A stretch of DNA of 64,000 nucleotides, from contig MOWL01000023.1 in NCBI GenBank assembly GCA_002110485.1, positions 62,001-126,000 of the forward strand, in the 5' to 3' direction. A program made the translations under genes and the position numbers. The notes under the pieces are model-generated. The model did no database searches. It was not told the DNA's origin and saw only the letters and a list, made by a program, of their open reading frames with translations. Origin of the DNA: Emergomyces orientalis (Eukaryota; Ascomycota; Eurotiomycetes; Onygenales; Ajellomycetaceae). Of the stretch, positions 38,084 through 49,700 are shown one piece after another (position 1 is the stretch's first letter; each line of letters begins with the position of its first letter).

Positions 38084-38481
38084 TGATTTTCTTGTTGTTA
38101 TTTTCTTCATTCAAGTTACTGTTTTCTTAGTCTCTATTTTCATGATTCTGTTTCTTTCTTGCATGTTTTTCATGCATCATATCAGTTTCTTCTAATTTTA
38201 ATCTCTTGATATTGTTTTTTCTTTGTTTTGTTTACTTTCTCTTTGATATTCAATTCTCTGAGTCAGATTGAAGCTGATGGTGAATTTTATGAATCACTGT
38301 CACTCTTGCTGCATATTGACTGCTTTTCATATTATCTTTCAAAATTCATCTTGAGAAAGTATTATATTATTGACCTGCTCTGTCCAGATAATCATTTTTC
38401 TTTTTCAAATTGACATTCAAGTTTTTTTTTCTATTTTTAATTCATTGATTTTTCTCTATATTTCCTTATTTCATTACAAAG

Positions 38482-41103
38482 ATGTCAAACCCCTCTAGCC
38501 AACACACTCTGGTACTGAGACCAGTGAGCCAGCTTGCTCTTGTGACATATGATAACCATGTTTTTCATACAGCAATGGAGCTGCAAGCTTATGTCAATTC
38601 TCTGGGTCAGAATCCGCAGGTTCGCTACCAAGCACAATGTGAGATCGGTAATCTACTCATGAGACACCATGAGGCAGCTCAAGATGAGGTTGCCGCATTC
38701 TATGAGTGGATGAGAAATGATGGATCCTGGCGCCAAGTGGTGGCCCAGCAAGCATTTGATAATCAGACGGCGGAGCTTCAACGAGTTGCTGCTCAGGTAG
38801 CTGAACGGCGCGATCGCTGCACCATAGCATATACTACATGCATCAGAATGTGGGGAAAAGTTCGCGTGGATTCATTCTGGCATATCATGACTTCAGAGTG
38901 GATGCAACACGCCTGTCAAACCCTGGCCCTACATCACGAATATGCTTCTGCAATTGGCTGGATCAATCAAGCAATGTGGGCTCACATCACTCAGCCACCT
39001 CGACGAGGAGTTAAGCGATATAAGACAATCATGTTGACAGATATTGAAGCAGCGGCTGATTTCAATTTTATTGATCAAGAGATCACACAAAGAAATCTTC
39101 AAACTGCAGATTTTATCTTTGGTCCTGGCGGAATTCTCACTGAAGATTCTATGACAGTTGCTTCACCCCAGCCTCAAGAACGTGTCCTATCCCCTCCCAA
39201 TCAACATATGACTGGCCAGTCTCCTCTACCTTCTCCCCGTGTGTTGAATGTGATATGCGCCAGTGCACCCTCACTTGAATCTTCTCAAGGTTCTATACAT
39301 AGTCCTCCTGTGCGTACTTCTCGCCGCGTCTCCGGCCAATCCTTGCTAGCAGCCTGTCTGCAGCCTTGTCAGACATCCATCTTGCTAAACTTCTCAGCCC
39401 TGACCAAGTTGCAGAATTTGAGAATATGGAGGTTGATCAAGATAGCCCTGCTTTGATAGAGACAACTGACAAGCAGTATATAACAGTGAACAGAGAATGC
39501 TGGTGTTCTCTCTATGTCTCTGTGAATGTGAAAGTGCAGCTTAGAGATACAAAGAAGATAGAAGAATGTCAGCTGATGCATCTTCTGAACAAGATAGCCA
39601 GACTTTCATGACAAGGCTTGACTATATGCTATCTGCATTCAGTAAATCTCAGCAGCAAGATTGGACTTCTTACACGCAATCTTGACCATGCGGGGCTGAT
39701 AAAGAGAATCAGGCTTGTGGTGAATAATCACCAGAATCTTGAACAGATGCAAGCTGCTGATGGCACATATCATTTCTTTCATCTTGATTGCTGACCTCCT
39801 CGCCCCGAAGATATGCTACAGGTATATTGAATGCACCATAATCGCCTACCACTGGTTACATCATCAAATTGAGAACAAACACTGATCTGACTTACTTTTC
39901 TTGATTTCAATTTCAGTGCAGCTTTTCAGCAATGGAAGAAGAATGGTTCTGTCATCCTGTCAATATTTAGATGAATAAACGCGATGAAGGCAGCAGAGGT
40001 CAACAATAATTACAACACCCTGGTGAAGGTTGCCACAGTCGAATGAAGCATGTACAGGTTCCATCAGTGAAAAGATAAGAAGACCTGAAAGTGATTTTGA
40101 ACAATGTTGCACGGGATTGTTCAACAGATTGTCTGTCAAGATTCACTGTATTATGTGTGATATGTTGCTCTCTGCTTCAATCATTGCACGCACCTGATTT
40201 CCTATCCCTATTATGCAAAATACACCTTGTCTGGGGATAGCACTTACTTCCGCCATATTGATGTCAATATTAAACGCCTGGCGGAGGAAAATCATGGAGT
40301 GAATATGATTCAGGGATCAGTCTCTTTCAGTGATGAAGATGGGAGGAATTGCACCATCATAGTTCCAGAAATGCATCAAAATATTTAAGAATGGAACAGA
40401 TGCCTGCATGCTCACAATCTCCTGAATGGTGGAATTATTCAAGAGGTGACATCTGAGATGCTCATCAACAAGAATCTCAACAACTTCAGAATGCAGTGAA
40501 TGACTGTTCCATGCAAGCAAGGTGATGCTTGAATAACCATGCCGCATCTTCCTCATGGAAGCACCGGGCCTGCTACTAAGGAACGCAAGACAATGCTGCC
40601 GTGGTATGTTGGAATTCAGGATGACAGGCACTCTCTTGAAGTCCCTGAAAGCGGATCATGAGAGCAGCTCTCCCAAGCACATCACAATTTGGTTGCCAGG
40701 CTGTCAACACCCTCTGGCCTTTCGGTATTATATGGAAGTATTCCATATTGGTACCCTGCTGCTGTTCCGGTCATGGGTCTTGGAGCGATTTCGGATGCTC
40801 TGGTGGGTCGACGGAAGTGGGATAATTCTATGATCAGGCACAAGCAAGATATTCTCTTCAACAGCAAGGGCAGTTTACTGCAAGAATACATTGAGAAGTG
40901 ATGCAAGAGAGCAGTCACTGAAGAGATTCAGTGTTTCAAAATCATAATAACTACAGAGGAGAAATTATTTGGAGAATGTAGCTGTTTCTATTATCTGAAG
41001 AGAAACATCTCCCTCACCTCAATTGAGAGAGATCGCGCTGTCACTGAGAGTGAGACTATGCAGATTCCAGCGCATGGCCGCGAGAATGCGCCCGCTGAAT
41101 AGC
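38482..41103 (+). pseudogene. Gypsy-2 accessory ORF copy 1: N-domain + 2OG-Fe(II) oxygenase-like
   Basis: Homologous to the better-kept copy at 43419-46049. This copy has a one-base frame change near 39340, then stays open apart from TGA codons and one TAA (about 40387). The oxygenase landmarks are present: HxD at 40254-40262 (YFRHIDVN), distal His at 40554-40556 (LPHGSTGPAT) and Arg at 40584-40586 (KERKTMLPW). It ends in TAG at about 41101, 320 bp before the 3' LTR. See the other copy for domain detail. It differs from the other copy mainly by transitions. Confidence 0.7.
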
Positions 41104-41425
41104 CACAGTCATCAGCCAATCATGTTTTCCCAGCCCTGGGCTGTCAAAAGATTGACCAATCATGATCATGCTGTTGCCACATTTGCCACATCTTGTCACT
41201 ATCATCATGTTGATCATATTCTGTTTACTTGTTTCTCTGTTTTCTTTTATTCTTGCTTGTCTTTCTTTTCTCTGCTGTTCACTTTTTCTTTCTCTTTTCT
41301 ATATTCTTTTATTGATTATCTTTCATTTTCTTGATTCTTGATTGATTCTTTTCTGCAATTTCTTGTTTTCATTCATTCAGATCACATTCTTACTTGCCAA
41401 GTCAGCAAGCTATAGAGAGAGAAGA

Positions 41426-41775
41426 TGTGTGATGAAGAATCTCAGCATGGTATTACTTTTCACTGAGATTATCTCATATATTTGTTTGGCATGGCTGCCT
41501 CATATTCCCATTATCCTTTGACACACGTGTGGATTCGGCGAAGATTGATTGTACGCAGAGTAGTGAGATTGCTTCTTTTTGATTATATGATTTAATATAT
41601 AATTGATTACTTATTCTTCTTCTATATTTGAATCTCCTATGTGTTCTTTTGTATTGCTATTTGGATAGCTTGTTGAATAGAATATTGTATACACAGCGAA
41701 CTTACCAACCTTCTTACGATCCCGCTGCTCCTGCCCACGTGCCGCCAAAAGCGCACAACCCCTTATTCCACTTCA
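41426..41775 (+). repeat. Gypsy-2 3' LTR of copy 1
   Basis: 350 bp, TGTGTGATGAAGAATC ... CCCCTTATTCCACTTCA. Matches 42746-43095 and 53464-53813 (inverted) and 58318-58667 (direct). A strong palindromic stretch CACACGTGTGGATTCGG lies near 41523. Confidence 0.9.
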
Positions 41776-42745
41776 ACACCCTTTGAACTAGCTAACACTC
41801 TGAGTACATTTCAGAAGTACATCAATTGAGTATTACAAGACTTTCTCAATAAATTCATATCTGTCTATTTGAACAATATTCTCATCTTCACTGATGATTT
41901 CCGAAGAGAACATCAAGAACATGTATAAAAGATTCTATAATAACTTCAAAAAGCAGGCTTACTGATAGACATTGACAAATGTGACTTTGAAGTCAAGACT
42001 ACAAAATATCTAGATTTCATCATAGAAGCTGGCAAAGATGTTTGAATGAATTCTGAGAAGATCTTCATTATTCTTGAATGAGAGACTTCATGAACTGTGA
42101 AAGACATGTGTAGCTTCATCAGATTTGTCAACTTCTATCAACAGTTCATATGAAACTTCTCAGATATCACCCGACCACTCACTGAATTAACTAGGAAGGA
42201 TTCAGTGTTTCACTGGTCAGCAGATGCTGACACTGCCTTCATATGTATGAAGAAGATGTTCATCAGCACACTCTTGTTAATAACATTTAACTCTGATTAT
42301 GATACAGTCATAGAAGCCAACTTCTCTGGTTATGTTATCAGTGAAGCTATACTACAGTATAATAATAAAGGTGTTCTATGACCATGCATCTTCATGTTCA
42401 AGAAAATGAACTTTGCTGAGTGCAACTATGAGATCTATAATAAGAAACTTCTCATAATTATATACTGTCTAGAAGAATGAGATTCTGAACTTCACAGTGT
42501 ACTTAAATTCAAAATAATCATGAATTATAAGAATCTCAAGCACTTCACAACTACTCATAAGCTAATGAAACAACAGATGCAATGATCTGAACTACTGAGC
42601 TGCTTTCACTTCACAATACACTACTGCTCTGATAGTCAGAACTCTATGACAGACACTTTCTCATGACAAGAACAGAATATGCCTTCTGACACAGCAGACA
42701 TCTGCTGAATTAACTGTGAACACCAACTTCTAGATCTGAAAATAT
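41776..42745 (+). pseudogene. Gypsy-3 pol fragment (RT/RNase H), spacer of the inverted repeat
   Basis: Read in one plus frame with TGA as Trp: LANTLSTFQKYIN (RT), a YLNN sequence where Y[VI]DD is expected, IDIDKCDFEVKTTKYLDFI, VKDMCSFIRFVNFYQQF, then RNase H (AECNYEIYNKKLL). It is related to gypsy-1 Pol but more degraded. It has neither LTR of its own nor start. It is the sequence left between the tail-to-tail gypsy-2 copies. Confidence 0.75.
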
Positions 42746-43095
42746 TGAAGTGGAATAAGGGGTTGTGCGCTTTTGGCGGCACGTGGGCAGGAGCAGCGGG
42801 ATCGTAAGGAGGTTGGTAAGTTCGCTGTGTATACAATATTCTATTCAATGAGCTATCCAAATAGCAATACAAAAGAACACATAGGAGATTCAAATATAGA
42901 AGAAGAACAAGTAATTAATCACATATTAAATCATACAATCAAAAAGAAGCAATCTCACTGCTCTGTGTACAATCAATCTTCGCCGAATCCACACGTGTGT
43001 CAAAGGATAATGGGAATATGAGGCAGCCATGCCAAACAAATATATGAGGCAGTCTCAGTAAAAAGTAATATCATGCTGAGATTCTTCACCACACA
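42746..43095 (-). repeat. Gypsy-2 3' LTR of copy 2
   Basis: 350 bp. Compared with the 5' LTR of the same element, differences I read are transitions in CpG, CpA and CpC contexts (for example GCAATCAATC against GTAATTAATC). Confidence 0.9.
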
Positions 43096-43418
43096 TCTCC
43101 TCTCTCTATAGCTTGTCAACCTGGCAAGTAAGAATGCAATCTGAATGAATGAAAACAAGAAATTGCAGAAAAGAATCAATCAAGAATCAAGAAAATGAAA
43201 GACAATCAATAAAAGAATATAGAAAAGAGAAAGAAAAAGTGAACAGCAGAGAAAAGAAAGATAAGTAAGAATAAGAGAAAACAGAGAAATAAGTAAACAG
43301 AATGTGATCAACACAGTGACAGTGACAAGATGTGACAAATGTGACAACAGTGCAATCATGATTGGTCAATCTTTTGACAGCCCGGGGCTGGGAAAACATG
43401 ATTGGCTGATGACTGTGG

Positions 43419-46049
43419 CTATTCGGCGGGCGCATTCTCACAGCCATGTGCCGGAATCTGCATAGTCTCATCCTTGGCGACAGCGCGATCTCTCTCAATT
43501 GAGGTGAAAGAGATGTTTCTCTTCAGACAATAGAAACAGCTATGTTCTTCAAATAATTCCTTCTCTGTAGTCATCATGATCTCAAAACACTGGATTTCTT
43601 TGGTGACTGCTCTCTTGTGCCACTTCTCAATGTATTCTTGCAGTGAACTGCCCTTGCTGTTGAAGAGAATATCTTGCTCGTGCCTGATCATAGAGTCATC
43701 CCACTTCCATCAACCCACCAGAGCATCCGAAATCGCTCCAAGACCCGTGACCGGAACAGCAGCAGGGTACCGATATGGAATACTTCCATATAATACTGAA
43801 AGGCCAGAGGGTGTTGACAGCCCAGCAATCAAATCGCGATGTGCTCGGGAGAGCTGCTCCCACAATCCGCTTTCAGAGACTTCAAGAGAGTGTCTGTCAT
43901 CCTGAATTCCAATATACCATGGCAGCATTGTCTTGCGTTCCTTAGTAGCAGGCCCGGTGCTTCCATGAGGAAGATGCAGCATGGTTATTCAAGCATCACC
44001 TTGCTTGCATGGAACAGTCATCCACTGCATTCTGAAGTTGTTGAGATTCTTGTTGATGAGCATCTCAGATGTCACCTCTTGAATAATTCCACCATTCAGG
44101 AGATTGTGAGCATGCAGGCATCTGTTCCATTCTTAAATATTTTGATGCATTCCTGGAACTATGGTGGTGCAATTCCTCCCATCTTCATCACTGAAAGAGA
44201 CTGATCCCTGAATCATATTCACTCCATGATTTTCCTCCGCCAGGCGTTTAATATTGACATCAATATGGCGGAAGTAAGTGCTATCCCCAGACAAGGCGTA
44301 TTTTGCATAATAGGGATAGGAAATCAGGTGCGTGCAATGATTGAGACGGAGAGCAACATATCACACATAATACAGTGAATCTTGACAGACAATCTGTTGA
44401 GCAATTCTGTGTAACATTGTTCAGAGTCACTCTCAGATCTTCTTATCTTTTCACTGATGGAACCTGTACATGCTCCATTCAACTGTGGCAACCTTCACCA
44501 GAGTGTTGTAATTATTGTTGACCCCTGCCGCCTTCATCGCGTTCATCCATCTAAATATTGACAGAATGACGGAACCATCCTTCTTCCATTGCTGAAAAGC
44601 TGCACTGGAATTGAAATCAAGAAAAGCAAGTCAGATCAGTGTTTGTTCTCAATTTGATGATGTAATCAGTGGTAGATAATTATGATGCATTCAATATACC
44701 TGTAGCATATCTTCGGGGCGAGGAGGTCGGCGATCAAGATGAAAGAAATGATATGTGTCATCAGCAGCTTGCATCTGCTCAAGATTCTGATGATTATTCA
44801 CCACAAGCCTGATTCTCTTTATCAGCCCCGCATGGTCAAGATCGCGTGTAAGAAGTCCAATCTTGCTGCTGAGATTTACTGAATGCAGATAGCATATAGT
44901 CAAGCCTTGTCATGGAAGTCTGACTATCTTGTTCAGAAGATGCATCAGCTGACATTCTTCTATCTTCTTTGCATCTCTAAGCTGCACTTTCACATTCACA
45001 GAGACATAGAGAGAACACCAGCATTCTCTGTTCACTGTTGTATGCTGCTTGTCAGTTGTCTCTACCAAAGCAGGGCTATCTTGATCAACCCCCATATTCT
45101 CAAATTCCGCAACTTGGTCAGGGCTGAGAAGTTCAGCAAGATGAGTATCTGACAAGACTGCAGACAGGCTGCTGACGTCCGAAAGCAAGGATTGGCTGGA
45201 GACGCGGCGAGAAGTATGCACAGGAGGACTATGTATAGAACCTTGAGAAGATCCAAGCGAGGGTGCACTGGAGCATATCATGTTCAACACATGGGGAGAA
45301 GGTAGAGAAGACTGGCCAGTCATATGTTGATTGAGAGGGGATAGGACACATTCTTGAGGCTGGGGTGAAGCAACTGTCATAGAATGTTCAGTGAGAATTC
45401 CGCCAGAATCAAAGATAAGATCTGCAGCTTGAAGATTTCCTTGTGTGATCTCTTGGCCAATAAAATTGAAATCAGCCGCTGCTTCAATATCTGTCAACAT
45501 GATTGTCTTATATCACTTAACTCCTCGTTGAGGTGGCTGAGTGATGCGAGCCCACATTGCTTGATTGATCCAGCCAATTGCAGAAGCATATTCGTGATGT
45601 AGGGCCAGGGTTTGACAGGCGCGTTGCATCCGCTCTGAAGTCATGATATGCCAGAACAAATCCACGCGAACTTTTCCCCACATTCTGGTGCATGTAGTAT
45701 ATGCTATGGCGCAGCGATCGCGCCGTTCAGCTACCTGAGCAGCAACTCGTTGAAGCTCCGCCGTCTGGTTATCAAATGCTTGCTGGGCCATCATCTGGCG
45801 CCAGGATCCATCATTTCTCATCCACTCATAGAATGCGGCAACCTCATCTTGAGCTGTCTCATGATGCCTCATGAGTAGATTACCGATCTCACATTGTGCT
45901 TGGTAGCGAACCTGCGGATTCTGACCCAGAGAATTGACATAAGCTTGCAGCTCCATTGCTGTATGAAAAACATGGTTATCATATGTCACAAGAGCAAGCT
46001 GGCTCACTGGTCTCAGTACCAGAGTGTGTTGGCTAGAGGGGTTTGACAT
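43419..46049 (-). CDS. Gypsy-2 accessory ORF: novel N-domain + PhyH-like 2OG-Fe(II) oxygenase
   Basis: One minus-strand frame of 877 codons from ATG 46049 (MSNPSSQHTLVLRPVSQ) to TAG 43419, between integrase and the 3' LTR. Residues 1-190 are helical, Gln/Ala/Arg-rich and unrecognised (QTAELQRVAAQVAERRDR). Residues about 200-330 are Ser/Pro-rich linker. From about residue 390 the protein is well structured. Residues 595-597 read HID within STYFRHIDVNIKRL; a PGMH segment (residue 635) follows CTTIVPG; His695 lies in LPHGSTGPAT; Arg705 in KERKTMLPW; then SGLSVLYGSIPYRYPAAVPV. HxD - about 97 residues - H - 9 residues - R, with the PGxH and HGS motifs, is the phytanoyl-CoA dioxygenase-like layout. 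In-frame TGAs remain, mostly at Trp-like sites (FHQ-W-KDKK); at least two replace Arg of the other copy, and one TAA lies near 44132. Substrate is unknown. Confidence 0.72.
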
Positions 46050-46410
46050 CTTTGTAATGAAATAAGGAAATATAGAGAAAAATCAATGAATTAAAAATAG
46101 AAAAAGAGACTTGAATGCCAATTTGAAAAAGAAAAATGATTATCTGGACAGAGCAGGTCAATAATATAATACTTTCTCAAGATGAATTTTGGAAGATAAT
46201 GTGAAAAGCAGTCAACATGCAGTAAGAGTGACAGTGATTCATAAAATTCACTGCCAGCTTCAATCTGACCCAGAGAATTGAATATCAAAGAGAAAGTAAA
46301 CAAAACAAAGAAAAGATAATATCAAGATATTAAAATTAGAAGAAACTGATATGATGCATGAAAAACATGCAAGAAAGAAGCAGAATTATGAAAAATAGAG
46401 ACTAAGAAAA

Positions 46411-46742
46411 TATGAGAGATTTTTAAATGGTAGAATGTTCGCGTACGAATGAAAAAGTGAAGTTAAAAATTGAATTTCTTGAGCCCTCTCTTTTTCCATA
46501 TCTACAGGTTTTTCACGGCTTTTTATAACCATGAATCTCTCGCTAGCTATATTACAAAATATGCCCATATAGGGGCATGTTACATACAATAATCAATAGT
46601 CTGTCATATACCAAATGAAATATCCAAATTAGGTGGAAACTAGGAGAAAAATAACGATAGTAGATGGAGTGGCGTATTTGGTGGAGATTTGAATGGTTCG
46701 ATGCATCCGTTTGGCGCTTGATTAATAATCAGGTGTTTGACA
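46411..46742 (-). mobile_element. 332-bp solo LTR inserted in gypsy-2 copy 2
   Basis: Absent from the matching place in copy 1 (about 38120). It is bordered by the duplication GAAAA (46406-46410 and 46743-46747). On the minus strand it begins TGTCAAACACC and ends TCTCATA, ends like those of the copia-A LTR. It contains no coding potential. It landed after the two gypsy-2 copies had formed. Confidence 0.85.
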
Positions 46743-46782
46743 GAAAACAGCAACTTGAATGAAGAAAACAACAACAAGAAAA

Positions 46783-49700
46783 TCATTATACAAAGAAAAA
46801 CAGCAGTCAGATAATGACTGCAAACTTCTTATCATGAGAAATTCATGACTGCAAGTCATTCTGACTCTCTCTCAAAGAATTCTTCTTATCAGTATCTTGC
46901 ATATCCACCTCTTTCTTTTCAATATCATTTGCTTCATTGATATTATTCTCTGCAACCGGCATTTGATTGTCTCGGAGATAGAACCTTTTTAACCTATTAC
47001 CTGCAGTAGTATTTCAAAATGGTGAATCATCCAGCTCTTTCAGATAATAGGTCTCTTTCTCATGGTTTGCTTCTCGGATTCGATACGGGCCCAGCCATCG
47101 GAAGTTGAGCTTGGCAGAATAGAACATTTCTAGCTTGATATCATGTAAAAGCATCAAATCACTTATCTGCAATGATTCTCAGACTAATTGCTTAGTTTCA
47201 TTAAATAGATCTCGGTTCTTCTCTCTCACACAGTGCAGGTGATGAGCGGCCTCCTCCAGATCTTCATCTCTCTTTTTCAATTGTTGAATACACATATATA
47301 TCAAATCAGCACGGGATTGCACTGTCTGCCAGGGAAGTGTTTGCCAAGTTGGAACATCAAGCTCTATTGGAAGGATAGCATTGTAGCCATATTGCAGGCG
47401 GAACGGGGTTTCATCAGTAGATTGCCGAATGGTGACGCGATCTGCCCATAGCACAGAATGGAAATGATTAACCCAGCTTCTTCCATCTGCAGCTAGCTTT
47501 GAAAGCGCATCGGATATCAGGCGGTGACCGCGTTCGACCATGCCATTAGCCTTTGCATTGTATGATGAGATGGTTATTTGATTAACACAATATTTGACAG
47601 TGAGAATCTTAGTTCATTTTTGATTCTCTGACCTGCCATCACACACTAATTTCTGAAAGCAGCTGTGTCAGTAAATGATATTCTTATAGATGAATTGCGC
47701 CACGTTCTCAGCTGTTCCATGAGCGAGAGGGCGGCCTTCCACCCAGCCAGTGAGATCATTTTGAGCAATAACAGCACATTGCTTGTCTTGGTTCTTTGGA
47801 AACTTGACAACATCGATACACCACTTGTCCCATAGATAATTGTGGCTTGTTGGATATAGTGGTTCTTCCAAGCGAGCGCCATCCCTCAGCTGGCATACTG
47901 TGCAGCTTTTGCAATAATTCTTGACAGCTTTCCAGATACCTTCCCATCAATATCACTGCGTGATCTTGTGGTTTGTGGCCTTGCAGCTCTTATGACCAGA
48001 TTCATCATGCATCCAAGCAATGATATTCTTTTGCTCAGATGAGTTATCAACCACGCGTCTCAGAGGAATTCCCTTGCCTGATCATCGGAATAGATGTTGA
48101 CCTTGGATGATATATCAAAGTGCATGCTTGCGCCATTTAGAAAAGACAGAATGTGGTATATCATCTGGCTGCTTCATGGTGGTGAGAAACCTCGCAATTG
48201 ATTCACTGTGATCAGAATAATCAGGTGAAAGAACATGCATATCTGATGACTCAGAAGCATTCACGCCGCTGACATCGAAATCAGAAACCGTCAAAGATGC
48301 AACACTAATATAGTTGAGTTCTGCATCTATGAAATCATTGATATCTTGATCCTCAGAAACCTCACCCTCAGCAGAAGGTCAACAAGATAGCCCATCTGCA
48401 GCAGTATGCTTTCAACCAGGCACATGTTGAACTTCGAAATCAAACATCCGAATCCAGGCAAGTCAGCCAGTAACAAGAGCACCAGGCAGGTCAGTGACAG
48501 ATTAATTGAGCTGTGCCACTAGAGTCTTCGCGTCGGTTTCCAGAATAAAGTGAACACCATACAGATAATAACAGTATTTCTTTAGCATCTTGAGCACAGC
48601 GCGGCATTCTCGCTTTCCTGCATCATATTTTGCTTCAGTGGGGCTCCAGATTCCGCTCTCATATTGGCAAGGGTGTAGCTTTCCATTCAATTTATCCCGT
48701 TGGCTGAGCGTTCCACCCCATTCTTCAAGACAGACATCCATGGCCATCACGATATCACCGGCATCTTCAGAATAATCAATGCAGCAAAGTGCAGGGGCAG
48801 TTGTCAGGACATTCTTCAAAATTGCCATTGCATTCACTTGTTCAAGATCCCAGGTAAAAGGAATGTTCTTCTTGAATAGAATATAGATAGGTATAGAAAT
48901 GATAGCAAAATTTGGAATTCATATTCTATAGTAAATGCAAACATCTAAGAAAGCTCAGACACTTGTGACATCTGTCAGATTCAGTCACTCAACAATTTTG
49001 ACGATTTTCGCAGCTTCGGGGCGCCTGCTGTCAGCATTCACAACATATTCAACTAGAACTATACCAGAGCAGGCGAATTCTGACTTTTCAACCTGGATAC
49101 ACGTGTCCGCGAGTTCTATGCTGATGAGGGTGGCATCTAAGTTTTGCAGATGCTTCAGAACAAATTTCTGAATACCTGGTATCACTTCTTCATCATTGTA
49201 ATGCGTCCGCGGGCCTTTCACACCAATATCATCCATAAAATTGTCTGCTTGATGCAGTATGTTCAATCAAAGAATGCATGCCATGATTCAGCAGAACTGC
49301 ACAATAGAATTCATCACACCTTGTGACAGTGCTGTCTGACAAAGCAATCTGATTGAGGTAAGAAAAGCTGTCATATCTCAGCTGTCTTTGTGTAAAGAAA
49401 CTTGATCATATTCAGAAAAGAAATTCATCATGCTTGTTATCTTCATTCCCATGAAATCCTCAGCAAACGCGTCCACACTAGATGAAATATACACATCATG
49501 AATAGTGACAGCATTCATGTCCATGCACATGTTGACAATGTGATATTTCCCAGCTTCTTTCTTCTTGATGAGGAACCACTTATTTTGATACAAATCATGA
49601 CAATGTTTATAAACTTCAGAATCAATGTGTTCATGAAGTATATTGATGATTGTAGAGACAAGCTTTCAAGAAATAGAAAATTCTGCTGCTTGTCATGCTT

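Larger units (their letters stand above)
31568..41775 (+). mobile_element. Gypsy-2 copy 1 (5' end missing), left arm of inverted repeat
   Basis: Collinear, inverted, with 43-53.3 kb: paired positions sum to 84866 from 31.6 to about 38 kb, with no net indel. The 5' LTR and about 165 bp of leader are missing because gypsy-1 borders it. Contents: gag-pol 31637-38083, the accessory frame 38482-41103, a purine-rich tract just before 41426, and the 3' LTR 41426-41775. Confidence 0.88.

Noticed and set aside
44130..44150. His of the PGMH segment (residue 635) as the distal iron ligand
   Set aside because: It is only about 40 residues after HxD and has no Arg at the usual distance. His695, ten residues before Arg705, fits the family layout.
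43419..46049. Accessory ORF of gypsy-2 as an envelope gene
   Set aside because: It is in the env position but has no signal peptide, no transmembrane segment and no furin-like site. The oxygenase motifs explain the C-terminal half better.
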